Source of the DNA: Thermovenabulum gondwanense
Lineage (GTDB): Bacteria > Bacillota > Thermosediminibacteria > Thermosediminibacterales > Thermosediminibacteraceae
Length of the DNA stretch: 64,000 bases
Reading direction: 5' to 3'
Assembly (NCBI RefSeq): GCF_001601575.1
Contig: NZ_LOHZ01000030.1
Location: 44,547 to 108,546, forward strand
Both the position numbers and the translations under genes were made by a program. A model generated the notes under the pieces. It was not told where the DNA came from, searched no databases, and saw only the letters and a program-made list of their open reading frames with translations. This document shows positions 44,495-53,625 of this stretch, in pieces. Numbering within the stretch: position 1 is the stretch's first letter; each line of letters starts with the position of its first letter.

Positions 44495-46249
44495 TTACAC
44501 TATACAGGGGATTTTTACCGTAACCTCCGTTCCTTCGCCGAGTTCGCTTTTTATTTCTATTTCTCCCTCATGGGCCTTTACTATTTCCTTTGCGATAGAA
44601 AGGCCAAGGCCGGTTCCGCCAAATTCCCTGCTTCTCGTCTTATCCACCCGGTAAAATCTTTCAAAAATACGGGGCAGGTCCTCCCGGGGTATACCTATGC
44701 CCGTATCCTTGATGGAAGTTATTACGAAATTGCTTTCGCACCAGAGGTTTACCGTTATATTTCCACCTTCAGGAGTGTATTTTATGGCATTGGAGAGGAT
44801 ATTTTGAAAAACCTGCTCCATTTTATCCGCATCGGCATAGCAGAGAGGCAAATCCTCTTTTACGTTTTCGCAAATCGTAATTCCCTTTTTCTTAGCATTA
44901 ACCTTCATTTTTGATACGGCAGCGGCTAAAACCTTCGAAAGATTTATAGCCTTTTTATTAAAACGCGCCTCTTTGTTGTCGAGCCGGGATAATTCGAGAA
45001 GATCGTTTACGATGCGGGTCATCCTGTCGGTTTCCTCGTTAATTACATTCAAAAACTGCATTGAAACTTCCTCATCATTTAAAGCCCCATCCAGAAGGGT
45101 TTCGGTATAGCTTTTTATGGTGGTAAGGGGCGTCCTGAGTTCGTGGGACACGTTTGCCACGAATTCCCTTCTCATTTCTTCTAACTTCTGTTCCTTTGTA
45201 ATATCGTGAAGGATAAGTATAAACCCTGCGGTTTTCTCTTCCCTTTTCATCGGAGCAATGATTACTTTCAAAATCGAATCGTTAATTTTTGCCATAAAAT
45301 CCTTCTGGGATTTTATTTCTTCCTTAATGTCTATCTTCAGTTCTTCCTTTAATTTTTTCCCTAAGACCCGGTAGGAATTGCCTTCTTCCACCTCGAGCAG
45401 TTTAAAGGCGGCGGGGTTTACGTATATTACCTCCCCCTCTTTATCAAGGGCGATTACGCCATCCGCCATATTTTTAAATATGGCCTCCATCTTATTTTTT
45501 TCTTCGGATATCTGCTCCAAGGTTTCCTTAAGCCTTCCCGCCAGGAAGTTGAACATCTCGGTGAGTTTTCCCACTTCGTCCTTGGATTTTACTTCTATCT
45601 TCTGGTCAAAATTCCCCTCGGCAAGAAGGGCTGCCTTGTTGGTGACCTCCTGAATTGGCCCGGTTATAGTTTTTGATAGGGAATACCCCAGCACTCCGGT
45701 AATTAAAAGGGCTATCAAGGTGGCCGTAAATAGTATGGTTTTTATTTCGCTCAATGTTTCGTAAATGCTCTCCATGGGAGAAATTAGATATACTATCCCC
45801 ACCACCCGGTTATTTTCCTTTATGGGATATGCCAGATAATCGTACCTTCCCTTGGAAGAATCCAGCCGTATTTCCTCTCCCACCTGGCCGAAGGAAGCCT
45901 TTATCAACTCCGGCTGGAGTATCTTTTTACCCCTCGGGTAAATCTCCTCATTAGTGGATGCCAGCACCGTAGATTTGTCGTCGAGAACCAGCATACACTC
46001 TACAGTTGGGGAAATCTGTTTTATATATCCTTCCACAATCACCTGAATCTCGTCTACCTTCTTCTCTTCTACTAAGTATCTTGAAAGAAGGTTGGAGATT
46101 ATCTGGGCCTGCCCGTTCAAATAGGTAGAGAAGTTCTTTATATGATATCTTTCTAAAGATTGTAAAAGATATACACCCACCACTTCCATGGCAAGGAGTA
46201 TTAAAAGTATGTATATAGTTACAAGTTTCATCTGTATACTTTTAAACAA
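44495..46249 (-). CDS. walK: Sensor histidine kinase WalK
   Basis: This is the essential cell-wall-homeostasis sensor kinase of the WalRK pair. It has 584 residues: TM helix (about 8-28), extracellular sensor domain (about 30-165), TM helix (about 168-190), HAMP (about 190-245), PAS (about 255-340), HisKA with phospho-acceptor His in NVSHELRTPLTTIKSYTETLL, and HATPase with N, G1 and G2 boxes (QNILSNAIKYTPEGG, DTGIGIPREDLP, GGTGLGLSIAKEIV). The start is TTG at 46249 with GGGGGA upstream. It lies 15 nt after walR. Confidence 0.96.
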   Translation of the reverse strand: MFKSIQMKLVTIYILLILLAMEVVGVYLLQSLERYHIKNFSTYLNGQAQIISNLLSRYLVEEKKVDEIQVIVEGYIKQISPTVECMLVLDDKSTVLASTNEEIYPRGKKILQPELIKASFGQVGEEIRLDSSKGRYDYLAYPIKENNRVVGIVYLISPMESIYETLSEIKTILFTATLIALLITGVLGYSLSKTITGPIQEVTNKAALLAEGNFDQKIEVKSKDEVGKLTEMFNFLAGRLKETLEQISEEKNKMEAIFKNMADGVIALDKEGEVIYVNPAAFKLLEVEEGNSYRVLGKKLKEELKIDIKEEIKSQKDFMAKINDSILKVIIAPMKREEKTAGFILILHDITKEQKLEEMRREFVANVSHELRTPLTTIKSYTETLLDGALNDEEVSMQFLNVINEETDRMTRIVNDLLELSRLDNKEARFNKKAINLSKVLAAAVSKMKVNAKKKGITICENVKEDLPLCYADADKMEQVFQNILSNAIKYTPEGGNITVNLWCESNFVITSIKDTGIGIPREDLPRIFERFYRVDKTRSREFGGTGLGLSIAKEIVKAHEGEIEIKSELGEGTEVTVKIPCIV

Positions 46250-46264
46250 AAGGGATCCCCCATT

Positions 46265-46951
46265 TTATTTTACAAAATAGTATCCAATACCCCTTTTGGT
46301 AATTATGTATTTTGGGTCGGAGGGATCATCTTCAATTTTTTCCCTCAACCGTCTGATGGTAACATCCACGGTCCTAACATCTCCGTAGTATTCGTAACCC
46401 CAAACCTCTTCCAGCAGTTTTTCCCTTGTAAAAACCACTCCGGGCTGGTTGGCAAGAAATTTAAGAAGTTCAAATTCCCTGAAGGTCAGTTCTACCGGTT
46501 CTCCTTTTTTCCTTACCAGAAAACTGGTGAGGTCAATTTCCAGGTCCTGAACCCGGATGACCTTTTTTGAGCTCTCATCGCCATTCAAACTAATTCTCCT
46601 CAGGTTGGCTCTAATCCTTGCTAAAAGTTCCCGCATGCTGAAAGGCTTGGTGACATAATCATCAGCCCCCAGCTCAAGGCCGAGAACCTTGTCAACTTCT
46701 TCGCCCTTTGCCGTAAGCATGATAATAGGGCATGTCATCTTTTCCCTCAGGGTTTTGCAAACGGTAAAACCGTCCTTTTTGGGCAGCATTATGTCAAGAA
46801 GTATCAGGTCGGGCTTTTCAGAAAAAGCTATTTCCACGGCTTCTTCTCCGTCAAAGGCGGCAACTACCTCGTAGCCTTCCTTGGAAAGGTTGTATTTTAA
46901 AATATCCACAATCGGTTTTTCGTCATCAACCACCAGGATTTTATTTTTCAA
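46265..46951 (-). CDS. walR: Response regulator WalR
   Basis: This is an OmpR-type response regulator controlling autolysin and wall genes. It has 228 residues: receiver domain ([11 protein letters not shown] at the start, phospho-acceptor Asp in [13 protein letters not shown], Lys in TKPFS) and a C-terminal winged-helix domain ([37 protein letters not shown]). TTG at 46949-46951 with AGAGGTGG upstream gives the family N-terminus [11 protein letters not shown]; a GTG three codons earlier overlaps that ribosome binding site. It is the first gene of walR-walK-(secreted protein)-yycH-yycI. Confidence 0.96.
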   Translation of the reverse strand: MKNKILVVDDEKPIVDILKYNLSKEGYEVVAAFDGEEAVEIAFSEKPDLILLDIMLPKKDGFTVCKTLREKMTCPIIMLTAKGEEVDKVLGLELGADDYVTKPFSMRELLARIRANLRRISLNGDESSKKVIRVQDLEIDLTSFLVRKKGEPVELTFREFELLKFLANQPGVVFTREKLLEEVWGYEYYGDVRTVDVTIRRLREKIEDDPSDPKYIITKRGIGYYFVK

Positions 46952-46981
46952 GACCACCACCTCTTTAATTTATATTCGCCA

Positions 46982-47010
46982 TTTATAACGTTTTCCCTTC
47001 CTAAAACCAA
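46982..47010 (-). promoter_or_regulatory. Likely SigA promoter of the wal operon
   Basis: On the minus strand TTGGTT (47005-47010) and TATAAA (46982-46987) are 17 nt apart, about 35 nt upstream of walR. Confidence 0.5.
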
Positions 47011-47025
47011 TTCTTATTTTTTCCA

Positions 47026-47775
47026 TCAGGATATACCGTACACATCTTTCATAGTGTAAAAACCTTTTTCCTTTGAGAGCAGGAATTCTGCCGCCCTAAC
47101 CGCACCCTCGGCAAAACATTGAAAGGTGGTGGCGTGATGGGTCAGCTCTAACCTCTCCCCGGGCAAATTAAATATTATCCTGTGGGTGCTGGGCACATCC
47201 CCACCCCTGATAGAGTGAATATTTACGTTTTTTTCGGGTAGAATTCTCTTAAGAACCTCCCGCATCTCGAGGGATGTTCCGCTGGGCGCATCCTTTTTAT
47301 ACCTGTCGTGCATCTCCACTATGTCGATATCCGCAAATTCACCCACATTTTTTGCTAAATATTCCAGTATCCTGTATACGTGATTGATTAAAATAGAGGT
47401 ATTTCCTGCAAATACGATGGGTATCACTTCGGATGCCTTTAAAAATTCTTCCCTTTGTTCCTTTTTAAAGCCGGTTGTCCCGCAAACCAGCGCCTTTTTG
47501 TATTTTACCGCATACTTCAGTACTTCTATAGAAACTTCCGGAAATGTAAAGTCTATCACCGCATTGCAGTCCCTTACAGCGCTTTCCGGGTCGTCCGTCA
47601 CCTTAACACCTATTTCCTTCCCCAATCCACATAAAAGTCCCACATCCTTGCCCACATATTCCGCCCCTTTCGGTGCCAGAGCCCCGGCTATCCTGGCATT
47701 TTTTGCCGCATCCAGGGATTTCACGATAAGCCTTCCCATCTTACCTCTCGGTCCTATTACCAGTGCTTCAAGCAT
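47026..47775 (-). CDS. dapB: 4-hydroxy-tetrahydrodipicolinate reductase
   Basis: This enzyme reduces hydroxy-tetrahydrodipicolinate with NAD(P)H in the lysine/diaminopimelate pathway. It has 249 residues, a usual length. The Rossmann motif GPRGKMGRLI lies at the N-terminus, CGTTGF in the middle, and the DapB signature EMHDRYKKDAPSGTS carries the catalytic His and Lys. The closing HHATTFQCFAEGAVRAAEFL is typical. GGGAGG precedes the ATG. It appears to be monocistronic, lying between the M23 endopeptidase and walR; no other dap gene is near. Confidence 0.96.
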   Translation of the reverse strand: MLEALVIGPRGKMGRLIVKSLDAAKNARIAGALAPKGAEYVGKDVGLLCGLGKEIGVKVTDDPESAVRDCNAVIDFTFPEVSIEVLKYAVKYKKALVCGTTGFKKEQREEFLKASEVIPIVFAGNTSILINHVYRILEYLAKNVGEFADIDIVEMHDRYKKDAPSGTSLEMREVLKRILPEKNVNIHSIRGGDVPSTHRIIFNLPGERLELTHHATTFQCFAEGAVRAAEFLLSKEKGFYTMKDVYGIS

Positions 47776-47811
47776 ACTTTTGCCTCCCTTAAAAATTTTT
47801 CCAAAATAAAA

Positions 47812-47828
47812 GCAGGGAATTTCCCTGC
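47812..47828 (-). terminator. Intrinsic terminator of the M23 peptidase gene
   Basis: The hairpin GCAGGGAATTCCCTGC-like pair is followed by TTTTATTTT on the minus strand, about 30 nt past the stop codon. Confidence 0.75.
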
Positions 47829-47855
47829 CAGGCTTTACTTTATACTTTAAATTTA

Positions 47856-49208
47856 CTACTTGTTCAGATAGGTAATAGGGTTTTTGGTAGCTCCGTTAAC
47901 CCTCACTTCAAAGTGCAGATGAGGTCCGGTAGACCTCCCGGTGCTCCCCACCCTCCCTATGACGCTTCCCTTCTCTACCCTCTGCCCTTCCGATACCATT
48001 ATCTTGCTCAGATGGGCGTAATAGGTTTGAATTCCACCGCCGTGGTCTATTATTATAAAATTTCCGTAGGCTCCGTTTCTTCCGGCAAAGACCACAACGC
48101 CGCTGTTGGAAGCTGCCACCGGTGATCCGTAGGGAGCTCCTATATCTATTCCCTCATGGTAATCACGGCCTCTTTTGCCGTAGGGAGAAGTGATGTTGCC
48201 CGTTATCGGCCATAGGAACCGGCCGCTGCCGCGGAAAGCTACCTCGCTTTTTGTCCCCCTTACCACAACCTTTGTCACGGGTTCCCTGATTATTTTTTCT
48301 CCCAGAACCTGCTCATCTACTTTAACTCCGTTTTTATATATAACCTGGGAAGCTAATTCTTTTAAACCTTCCCTGCCCTCGGTCTTAACCTTCTGATCCC
48401 ACTTCCACATGGAACTGTCCTTTTCCACTACTGTATTGTAGGGAATTGCCTTTTGATAAGTAACTTTCTTTACTACGGTAAAGTTGAGCAGGGGTTTTTT
48501 CTCCTCCAAGTAAATTTTATCTCCGGGCGAAAGGCGGTCTGCCGATTTCAAATGGGGGTTTGCTTCCACCAGTTTTTCCAGCGATACTCCGTTTTTCTTT
48601 GCTATACCCCACAGGGTATCTCCCTGAGCCACTTTGTATTCTTTAAATTCCGGGGTTCCGTTTATTAACAGCTGCTTTAATTCAGTATCCCCCAGAATTT
48701 TTTCCAATTCCACTGCCTTTTCTTCTAATTTAATCGCATCCGGTGATTCCACCTTCACAAGTTCACCGGGTACCATATCCACGTAATATTTTTTAACATC
48801 CTCAAGGATTTGCCGAGCCGCCTCCTGGTTTTTGGCAAAGGCTACATCCTTGCCGTTGATATTTATAGCAACAGCCTTGGCTTTAAGGCTTGCGCTTTTT
48901 TCAATTTTAGAAGCCAATTCTTCTTCATTTAAAAATTGGACATTTTCCTTCCTCAGAGGTAGGAAAGTAAATTCCCCTTCAACTATTATATCGCTGCCGT
49001 AGGTTCCTCTGTACTTTTCGGTAAGCTTTTGTTTTGCCTTTTCCAGCATCGCTTTATCCTTTACGCCGCCCAGTTCCTGACCGTTACAGGTAATTATGTA
49101 CGCTCCGCTTCTTAATGAAGCTACCGCCACCAGCAAAAAGATCACCAGTGGTGTAATAAAAAAAATGGGATTTTTGCCTTTCCACCCGGAAGGGACCCTT
49201 AACCTCAT
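47856..49208 (-). CDS. LysM-G5-M23 cell-wall endopeptidase
   Basis: This 450-residue exported protein probably cuts peptidoglycan cross-bridges, as DD-endopeptidases of the LytM/M23 family do. Order of parts: N-terminal membrane anchor (about 14-32), a helical region, LysM at about 190-235 (YKVAQGDTLWGIAKKNGVSLEKLVEANP), a G5-like domain at about 243-320, and M23 at about 345-445. Zinc ligands are seen in YHEGIDIGAPYG and HLHFEV (GPHLHFEVRVNG). The gene lies just upstream of dapB and walR, so WalR control is plausible; no WalR box (TGTWAH-N5-TGTWAH) was found with confidence. An AAGGAGTGGGG site precedes the ATG. Confidence 0.93.
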   Translation of the reverse strand: MRLRVPSGWKGKNPIFFITPLVIFLLVAVASLRSGAYIITCNGQELGGVKDKAMLEKAKQKLTEKYRGTYGSDIIVEGEFTFLPLRKENVQFLNEEELASKIEKSASLKAKAVAININGKDVAFAKNQEAARQILEDVKKYYVDMVPGELVKVESPDAIKLEEKAVELEKILGDTELKQLLINGTPEFKEYKVAQGDTLWGIAKKNGVSLEKLVEANPHLKSADRLSPGDKIYLEEKKPLLNFTVVKKVTYQKAIPYNTVVEKDSSMWKWDQKVKTEGREGLKELASQVIYKNGVKVDEQVLGEKIIREPVTKVVVRGTKSEVAFRGSGRFLWPITGNITSPYGKRGRDYHEGIDIGAPYGSPVAASNSGVVVFAGRNGAYGNFIIIDHGGGIQTYYAHLSKIMVSEGQRVEKGSVIGRVGSTGRSTGPHLHFEVRVNGATKNPITYLNK

Positions 49209-49312
49209 CCCCCCACTCCTTTCTTACACAGTTTGTAACAAAAATGTAATCCTTTTGTAATATTTATATTTCTACATATATCATATTTTTCCTTCTAAAT
49301 CAAATTCTTTTT

Positions 49313-50173
49313 TTATCCAACATCGGAAAGAACCCAGTAAAGCCCGGCGAACATCACAAGAATCCCTATTATTGAATTCAGAGAAGGTACCTCCCCTAAT
49401 AATAATATGCCGAGGATTATCCCTCCCGTTACTTCCTGGGTGGAAATGAGGTTTGCGTAGGTGGGATGGATATACCTGAGTCCCGCATTATACAAAGTGT
49501 GCCCTAAGGTGGTTGGTAACAGCCCCAGAAGTACCAAAGGAATCCACTGGCTCAACGCGGAGGGCATTACAAAATTCCTGAGGGAAAGTAAAAATAAAAA
49601 CAGGGCTGATAAAAAGTAGACCCAGAAAACGTATTTTAAAAGGGGATAGGCATCCCTCTCCCTTCTTCCCGCTATGGAATAAAGGGCTAAACAAAAAGCG
49701 GATAAAAGGGCAAAAACGTCCCCCAGGATCATCTTTTTCGTCAGCACCGGTTCAAAGCCCGCAAGGATAACCACTCCTAAGATAACCACCAGTATACCCA
49801 AGTATTTTTTTCTCGGTATCTTTTCTTTTAAAATAATTCCCGAAAGCAGGGTAATCATTATGGGCGCAGTATATACAAGGCTCAAGGAGTGGGCAATGGT
49901 CGTATACATCACCGACTCTATGTAGAAAAGAAAATGCAGGGCGGTAATGATTCCGTAAAATCCAAACTTTACAATATCCCTTTTCTGCAGCGTGAGATCT
50001 ACCCCGGAAATCCTGGAAGCGGTAAATATGAAGAGGGACCCTAAGAGCATCCTGAAAAAAGCTATTTCCTGGGAAGGTATTTTGTGTACCATCCTGGTCA
50101 GAACGGGGCTTGTGCTAAAAAACACCGTCCCCAGGATCGCAAGAAAAAGCCCCTTGTTGCTTCTTACTTTCAA
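49313..50173 (-). CDS. EamA/DMT-family permease
   Basis: This membrane protein of about 286 residues has ten helices in two EamA repeats (about 5-135 and 145-280; the second ends RYIHPTYANLISTQEVTGGIILG). The substrate is unknown. The TTG at 50171-50173 has AAAGGGGG eight to nine bases upstream and is the better start. An in-frame ATG at 50200 overlaps the stop of the upstream peptidase gene but has no ribosome binding site. It is probably co-transcribed with the M1 peptidase. Confidence 0.85.
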   Translation of the reverse strand: MKVRSNKGLFLAILGTVFFSTSPVLTRMVHKIPSQEIAFFRMLLGSLFIFTASRISGVDLTLQKRDIVKFGFYGIITALHFLFYIESVMYTTIAHSLSLVYTAPIMITLLSGIILKEKIPRKKYLGILVVILGVVILAGFEPVLTKKMILGDVFALLSAFCLALYSIAGRRERDAYPLLKYVFWVYFLSALFLFLLSLRNFVMPSALSQWIPLVLLGLLPTTLGHTLYNAGLRYIHPTYANLISTQEVTGGIILGILLLGEVPSLNSIIGILVMFAGLYWVLSDVG

Positions 50174-50196
50174 AAAATTACCCCCTTTTAAAAAAG

Positions 50197-51693
50197 TCAT
50201 GCAGCAAGATTTAATTCCTTTTCTTCTCTTAGCATTTTAAAAATCAACTCCCTGAAATCCGTACCCGTAGTATCGTTTATTGCCCTGATAAATTCCTCGA
50301 CCGTTGAATTCCTCAAAAAATTTCGGTGATAATAGACATTCAAGGCTTTTATCATTTTGGGCTTGCTTATTCTTTTTTCCAGCTCCTTAAGCATAATAGC
50401 CCCTTTTTTATATACTGCTGCATCGTATTCCCTCCAGTCGTTAAACTCGCTCAGGTGTCGCATAATTGGCCCGGTATTTCTGGCCATCTGGTAAAATTTA
50501 TAAGGGTTCAGGATGAAATTCTCGTAAATTTCCGAACCCTGCCTTTTTCCGTAGTGCTTTTCAAAATAAAGTATTGTGGAGTATTCCGTAACAGCTTCAT
50601 CCAGCCAGGGTTCCTTTATTTCATCGTTTCCTACCATTCCGTACCACCACTGGTGGGCCGTCTCGTGGGCTATTACGTATTCCAGCATGAGCCCGTCCTT
50701 ATAAAGGTTTCTATCTATAAGAACCAGATTTGGGTATTCCATCCCACCCATGTAAAAATCCGCAGCCACAACGGAATAGGTGCTGTATATATATGGGCCA
50801 AAAGCTTCGCTGAAATAGTTTATTGCCTTTCTGGCGGCCTCTAAGGCTTTCTTACCGTTTTCCTCATCTTCTTTAAAATAATAAGAAATTACCCTGGTCT
50901 TTCCCGCATACGCCTCCTTAATTTTAAATTCTTTGCTCATTACAAAGGCAAAGTCTCTTACGGGACCGGTTTTAACAACCCATTTCTTTTTGCCCCTTTC
51001 TTCCTTTTGCTCCACTATCTCTCCCGTTGTTGCCAGAATGTACTCCGAGGGTGCGTAAAGGGTGAAATTATAATAGGCTATGTCGCTGTAAAAGGGATCG
51101 CCTATTTTATAATAGGGGTCTTTGTGCCAGCCCTCTTTATCATAAACGCAAAGGATTGGGTACCAGTTGCCGAAATTGTACGTATCCTTGAAATATCCAA
51201 AACGGCCGGGACTTTTTGGAAGTTTTATTTTAAACTCTATGTATACCTTTACTTCCCGGTCGGGATTTAATTCTCCGTTCAAATTCACCGCAAGGATGGT
51301 TCCCTCGGTTTTAAAAACAGCGGGCACGCCATCCAATAAAACTTTGGTAATGGCAATTCCTCCCCAGGAAAAACCCTCGGGATAGGCCAGTTCGAATTCT
51401 TCAGCGGTAAAAGGAGCCGTCTCTTTTTTGTTAAAGGCATTGGGGTAAATATGAAAAAAAAGCTCCTTTAAAGGCTCCCCTTCGTTATTTTTATAATATA
51501 CCATTTCCTTTCCGGAAAAAACCCCCGAATCCGGAAAAAATTCACCTTCAATTTCGTATCTTGGTATGTCGTTAACAGAGGGTAGAGCCTCCCGGCCGGG
51601 CTGCCTTGATGAAAAAAAGAAATAACAGCCAAGCGCAAAAAGTAAAATAATTACGATCAGAGATATAAAAAATAGTTGTCTTTTTTTCATCAA
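50197..51693 (-). CDS. M1-family zinc metallopeptidase, membrane or lipoprotein anchored
   Basis: This 498-residue gluzincin aminopeptidase-like enzyme has an N-terminal hydrophobic segment ending in the lipobox-like FALGC (Cys22), so it probably sits on the outer face of the membrane. The N-terminal beta domain (about 45-230) is followed by the catalytic domain with HETAHQWWYG and the third zinc ligand Glu in WLDEAVTEYSTILYF. The exopeptidase GxMEN motif reads GGMEYPN, as in the M1 family. The C-terminal ERAP-like domain is short. It is probably a peptide-scavenging enzyme. It is followed by a permease of unknown substrate. Confidence 0.92.
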   Translation of the reverse strand: MMKKRQLFFISLIVIILLFALGCYFFFSSRQPGREALPSVNDIPRYEIEGEFFPDSGVFSGKEMVYYKNNEGEPLKELFFHIYPNAFNKKETAPFTAEEFELAYPEGFSWGGIAITKVLLDGVPAVFKTEGTILAVNLNGELNPDREVKVYIEFKIKLPKSPGRFGYFKDTYNFGNWYPILCVYDKEGWHKDPYYKIGDPFYSDIAYYNFTLYAPSEYILATTGEIVEQKEERGKKKWVVKTGPVRDFAFVMSKEFKIKEAYAGKTRVISYYFKEDEENGKKALEAARKAINYFSEAFGPYIYSTYSVVAADFYMGGMEYPNLVLIDRNLYKDGLMLEYVIAHETAHQWWYGMVGNDEIKEPWLDEAVTEYSTILYFEKHYGKRQGSEIYENFILNPYKFYQMARNTGPIMRHLSEFNDWREYDAAVYKKGAIMLKELEKRISKPKMIKALNVYYHRNFLRNSTVEEFIRAINDTTGTDFRELIFKMLREEKELNLAA

Positions 51694-51780
51694 AACCTCT
51701 CCTATATTTAAATTTTATATTACTTAATTATATTCCCCCTTAATTTCATTATTCCTTTTATAAAACCTTAAATAATAAAA

Positions 51781-51808
51781 AACCTTTCGGTGATTTTACC
51801 GAAAGGTT
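51781..51808 (-). terminator. Intrinsic terminator of the B12/PLP cassette
   Basis: The hairpin AACCTTTCGG...CCGAAAGGTT is followed by TTTTATTATT on the minus strand. The last codons and stop of the cobalamin-binding gene form its 5' arm. Confidence 0.85.
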
Positions 51809-53610
51809 GAATTTTGACCGGCCCTGCCGGGATAGGCGCCATCTTCTCTGCTTCCCATCACCCCGTCGTATAAAGCTTTAACAAAGCTTTCCGCCGTGGA
51901 AACCCGGTAAAGCACCCTTTCTATACCTTCAATTAACTCCCGGGCCCATTTTTCAGCATTATCCGAAGGTGCTATACTGCAGTTTCCAAAAAACCTGAAG
52001 GAAGCCTGGACAGCTCGGAGGGTATCAACCCTCGATGCTGCGGAAATTGGCCCTCCCGAATACGCTTCGTCGGCAGAAGCAATGGTAATGGCATCAACTC
52101 CCAAGGAAGAGGCCAAGGATGCATGAAGGGCTGTGCTCAGAGAAGACTGCACCCTGTCTTCGGTCTGAGTGAGAAAACCTATGGGTGCACCGCACCATAT
52201 GGGTGCATCGATTATATTCCTCAAAGCAATAATTTTTGCCGCATTGAAATCCACGTAGTTATTTTCCATTCTGCCGTTTATCATAACTTCGGGAGAATAG
52301 CAAAAGAGCGGTTGAAGGATTGGCTTTGCCCCGAGTCTTATGCCCAGCATCACCGTTATGAGCATGCCGGCAAAGGCTTTGAAGGCGGGCACTCCGCAGA
52401 GCTCTTCGTTGGTCACCACATCAAAGGGCATGTTAAATCTTGCAGCGTATCTTATCGCCTCTACCGCATCAACCGTCAGCCTTTCGGGATCGGTACCGCC
52501 TCCCAGCGACCCGTAGGCAATGTTAATTTTGGTGAGGTCGGCGCCGATTTTACCCGCCAAAAGTACGGTTTCCGGAGTGTTCAAACCCCTGTGAGCCCTT
52601 ACCTGCCAGAGAGTGGAGGGTAAAAGCGAGTCCTTAATTCCTTTTAAATTCTCGTAAGTAATTACCGAGCCGTCTTCCTCATGGGTGATATATCCCTCGT
52701 AAAACCCTTCGGTTCTCGCTCCCCAGGAAGGGTCAAAGTGTACAACTCCATCCGCCCCCCAGGCTTCACACACCTTTATATGGGCAATATCCATAAAGGG
52801 GCAGCCGGTGCCGTACTGGGCAAAAACCACCGGGTTTTCCTTTATATGCTGCAGCCTGGTAATTTGGAGATTTTCATTGGTTCTTTGTACGTAATCCTTT
52901 AAGGAGGCTATTTCTTTCTGTGTCAGAAAACGGGTTTTGCTCTTTAAGTTGCCTTTTTCGTAAAAGGCTTTTATCATCTCATCACAGTAAGAAGCGTATT
53001 CCCTGCGAAGAACATCCTTTGTTTTTTCATCCTTTTCCTCAAGGATTTTCTCCCGGATCTGTGCCCTTTTAATACCGGGGGTAGAAAGGCCTTTAACGTA
53101 ATCTAAGATACCATCGGTTATCTTAAGAAGCAGGCTTTCAATGTTTTTGTTTTTAAAAGCATAGGTGTAACCTTCGGTGATATCTACCTTTTGCTTCTCC
53201 TGGGTGTAATTTACGGGCACGTATTCCCTGCCCTCTACAAAAGCAATCGCTTCTTCCACGGTGGTTCCGGGACCAAATCCCGCATCAAAACCCAGTTCCG
53301 CAGCAAGTTCAGGTTTAATCGCCATGCCTCCTATACCGATTTTTACTTTTTCCCTGATGCCTGCTGCCTCGGTCAAGTCGATAAATCGGGCGAGCAGTTC
53401 GGCAACTCCGTAACCCAGGGTTCTGCTTATAAGAACCACATCCACATCGTTTTCTATTATAGCCTTTATTACTTCCTCATGAGTAAGGTCAGGGGGGAGG
53501 AGAATGGTTTCGTGACCTGCCTTCTCCAGCCCCCTCTTAATTACTTTAAGGCCTATATCGTGGACCGGGTCAAGCGGAGCAAGAAGGACCTTCCTTTTTA
53601 CTCCAGCCAT
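51796..53610 (-). CDS. Cobalamin-binding mutase-like protein
   Basis: This is a 604-residue protein. Residues 1-130 form a Rossmann-like B12-binding domain: LDPVHDIGLKVIKRGLEKAGHE (His17 as lower cobalt ligand, Gly20), LISRTLG (60-66) and GIGGMAI. Residues about 240-590 look like a TIM-barrel of the adenosylcobalamin mutase class, somewhat like glutamate mutase E (KIGADLTKINIAYGSLGGGTDPERLT, INGRMENNYVDFNAAKI, GAPIGFLTQTEDRVQSSLSTALHASLASSLGVDAI). The motif has Asp three residues before His (DxxHxxG) instead of two (DxHxxG). It lies 15 nt after a PLP enzyme, suggesting a combined aminomutase-type or mutase-lyase route. The substrate is unknown and I do not recognise a named family. Confidence 0.75.
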   Translation of the reverse strand: MAGVKRKVLLAPLDPVHDIGLKVIKRGLEKAGHETILLPPDLTHEEVIKAIIENDVDVVLISRTLGYGVAELLARFIDLTEAAGIREKVKIGIGGMAIKPELAAELGFDAGFGPGTTVEEAIAFVEGREYVPVNYTQEKQKVDITEGYTYAFKNKNIESLLLKITDGILDYVKGLSTPGIKRAQIREKILEEKDEKTKDVLRREYASYCDEMIKAFYEKGNLKSKTRFLTQKEIASLKDYVQRTNENLQITRLQHIKENPVVFAQYGTGCPFMDIAHIKVCEAWGADGVVHFDPSWGARTEGFYEGYITHEEDGSVITYENLKGIKDSLLPSTLWQVRAHRGLNTPETVLLAGKIGADLTKINIAYGSLGGGTDPERLTVDAVEAIRYAARFNMPFDVVTNEELCGVPAFKAFAGMLITVMLGIRLGAKPILQPLFCYSPEVMINGRMENNYVDFNAAKIIALRNIIDAPIWCGAPIGFLTQTEDRVQSSLSTALHASLASSLGVDAITIASADEAYSGGPISAASRVDTLRAVQASFRFFGNCSIAPSDNAEKWARELIEGIERVLYRVSTAESFVKALYDGVMGSREDGAYPGRAGQNSTFR

Positions 53611-53625
53611 AATTTATACTCCTTC

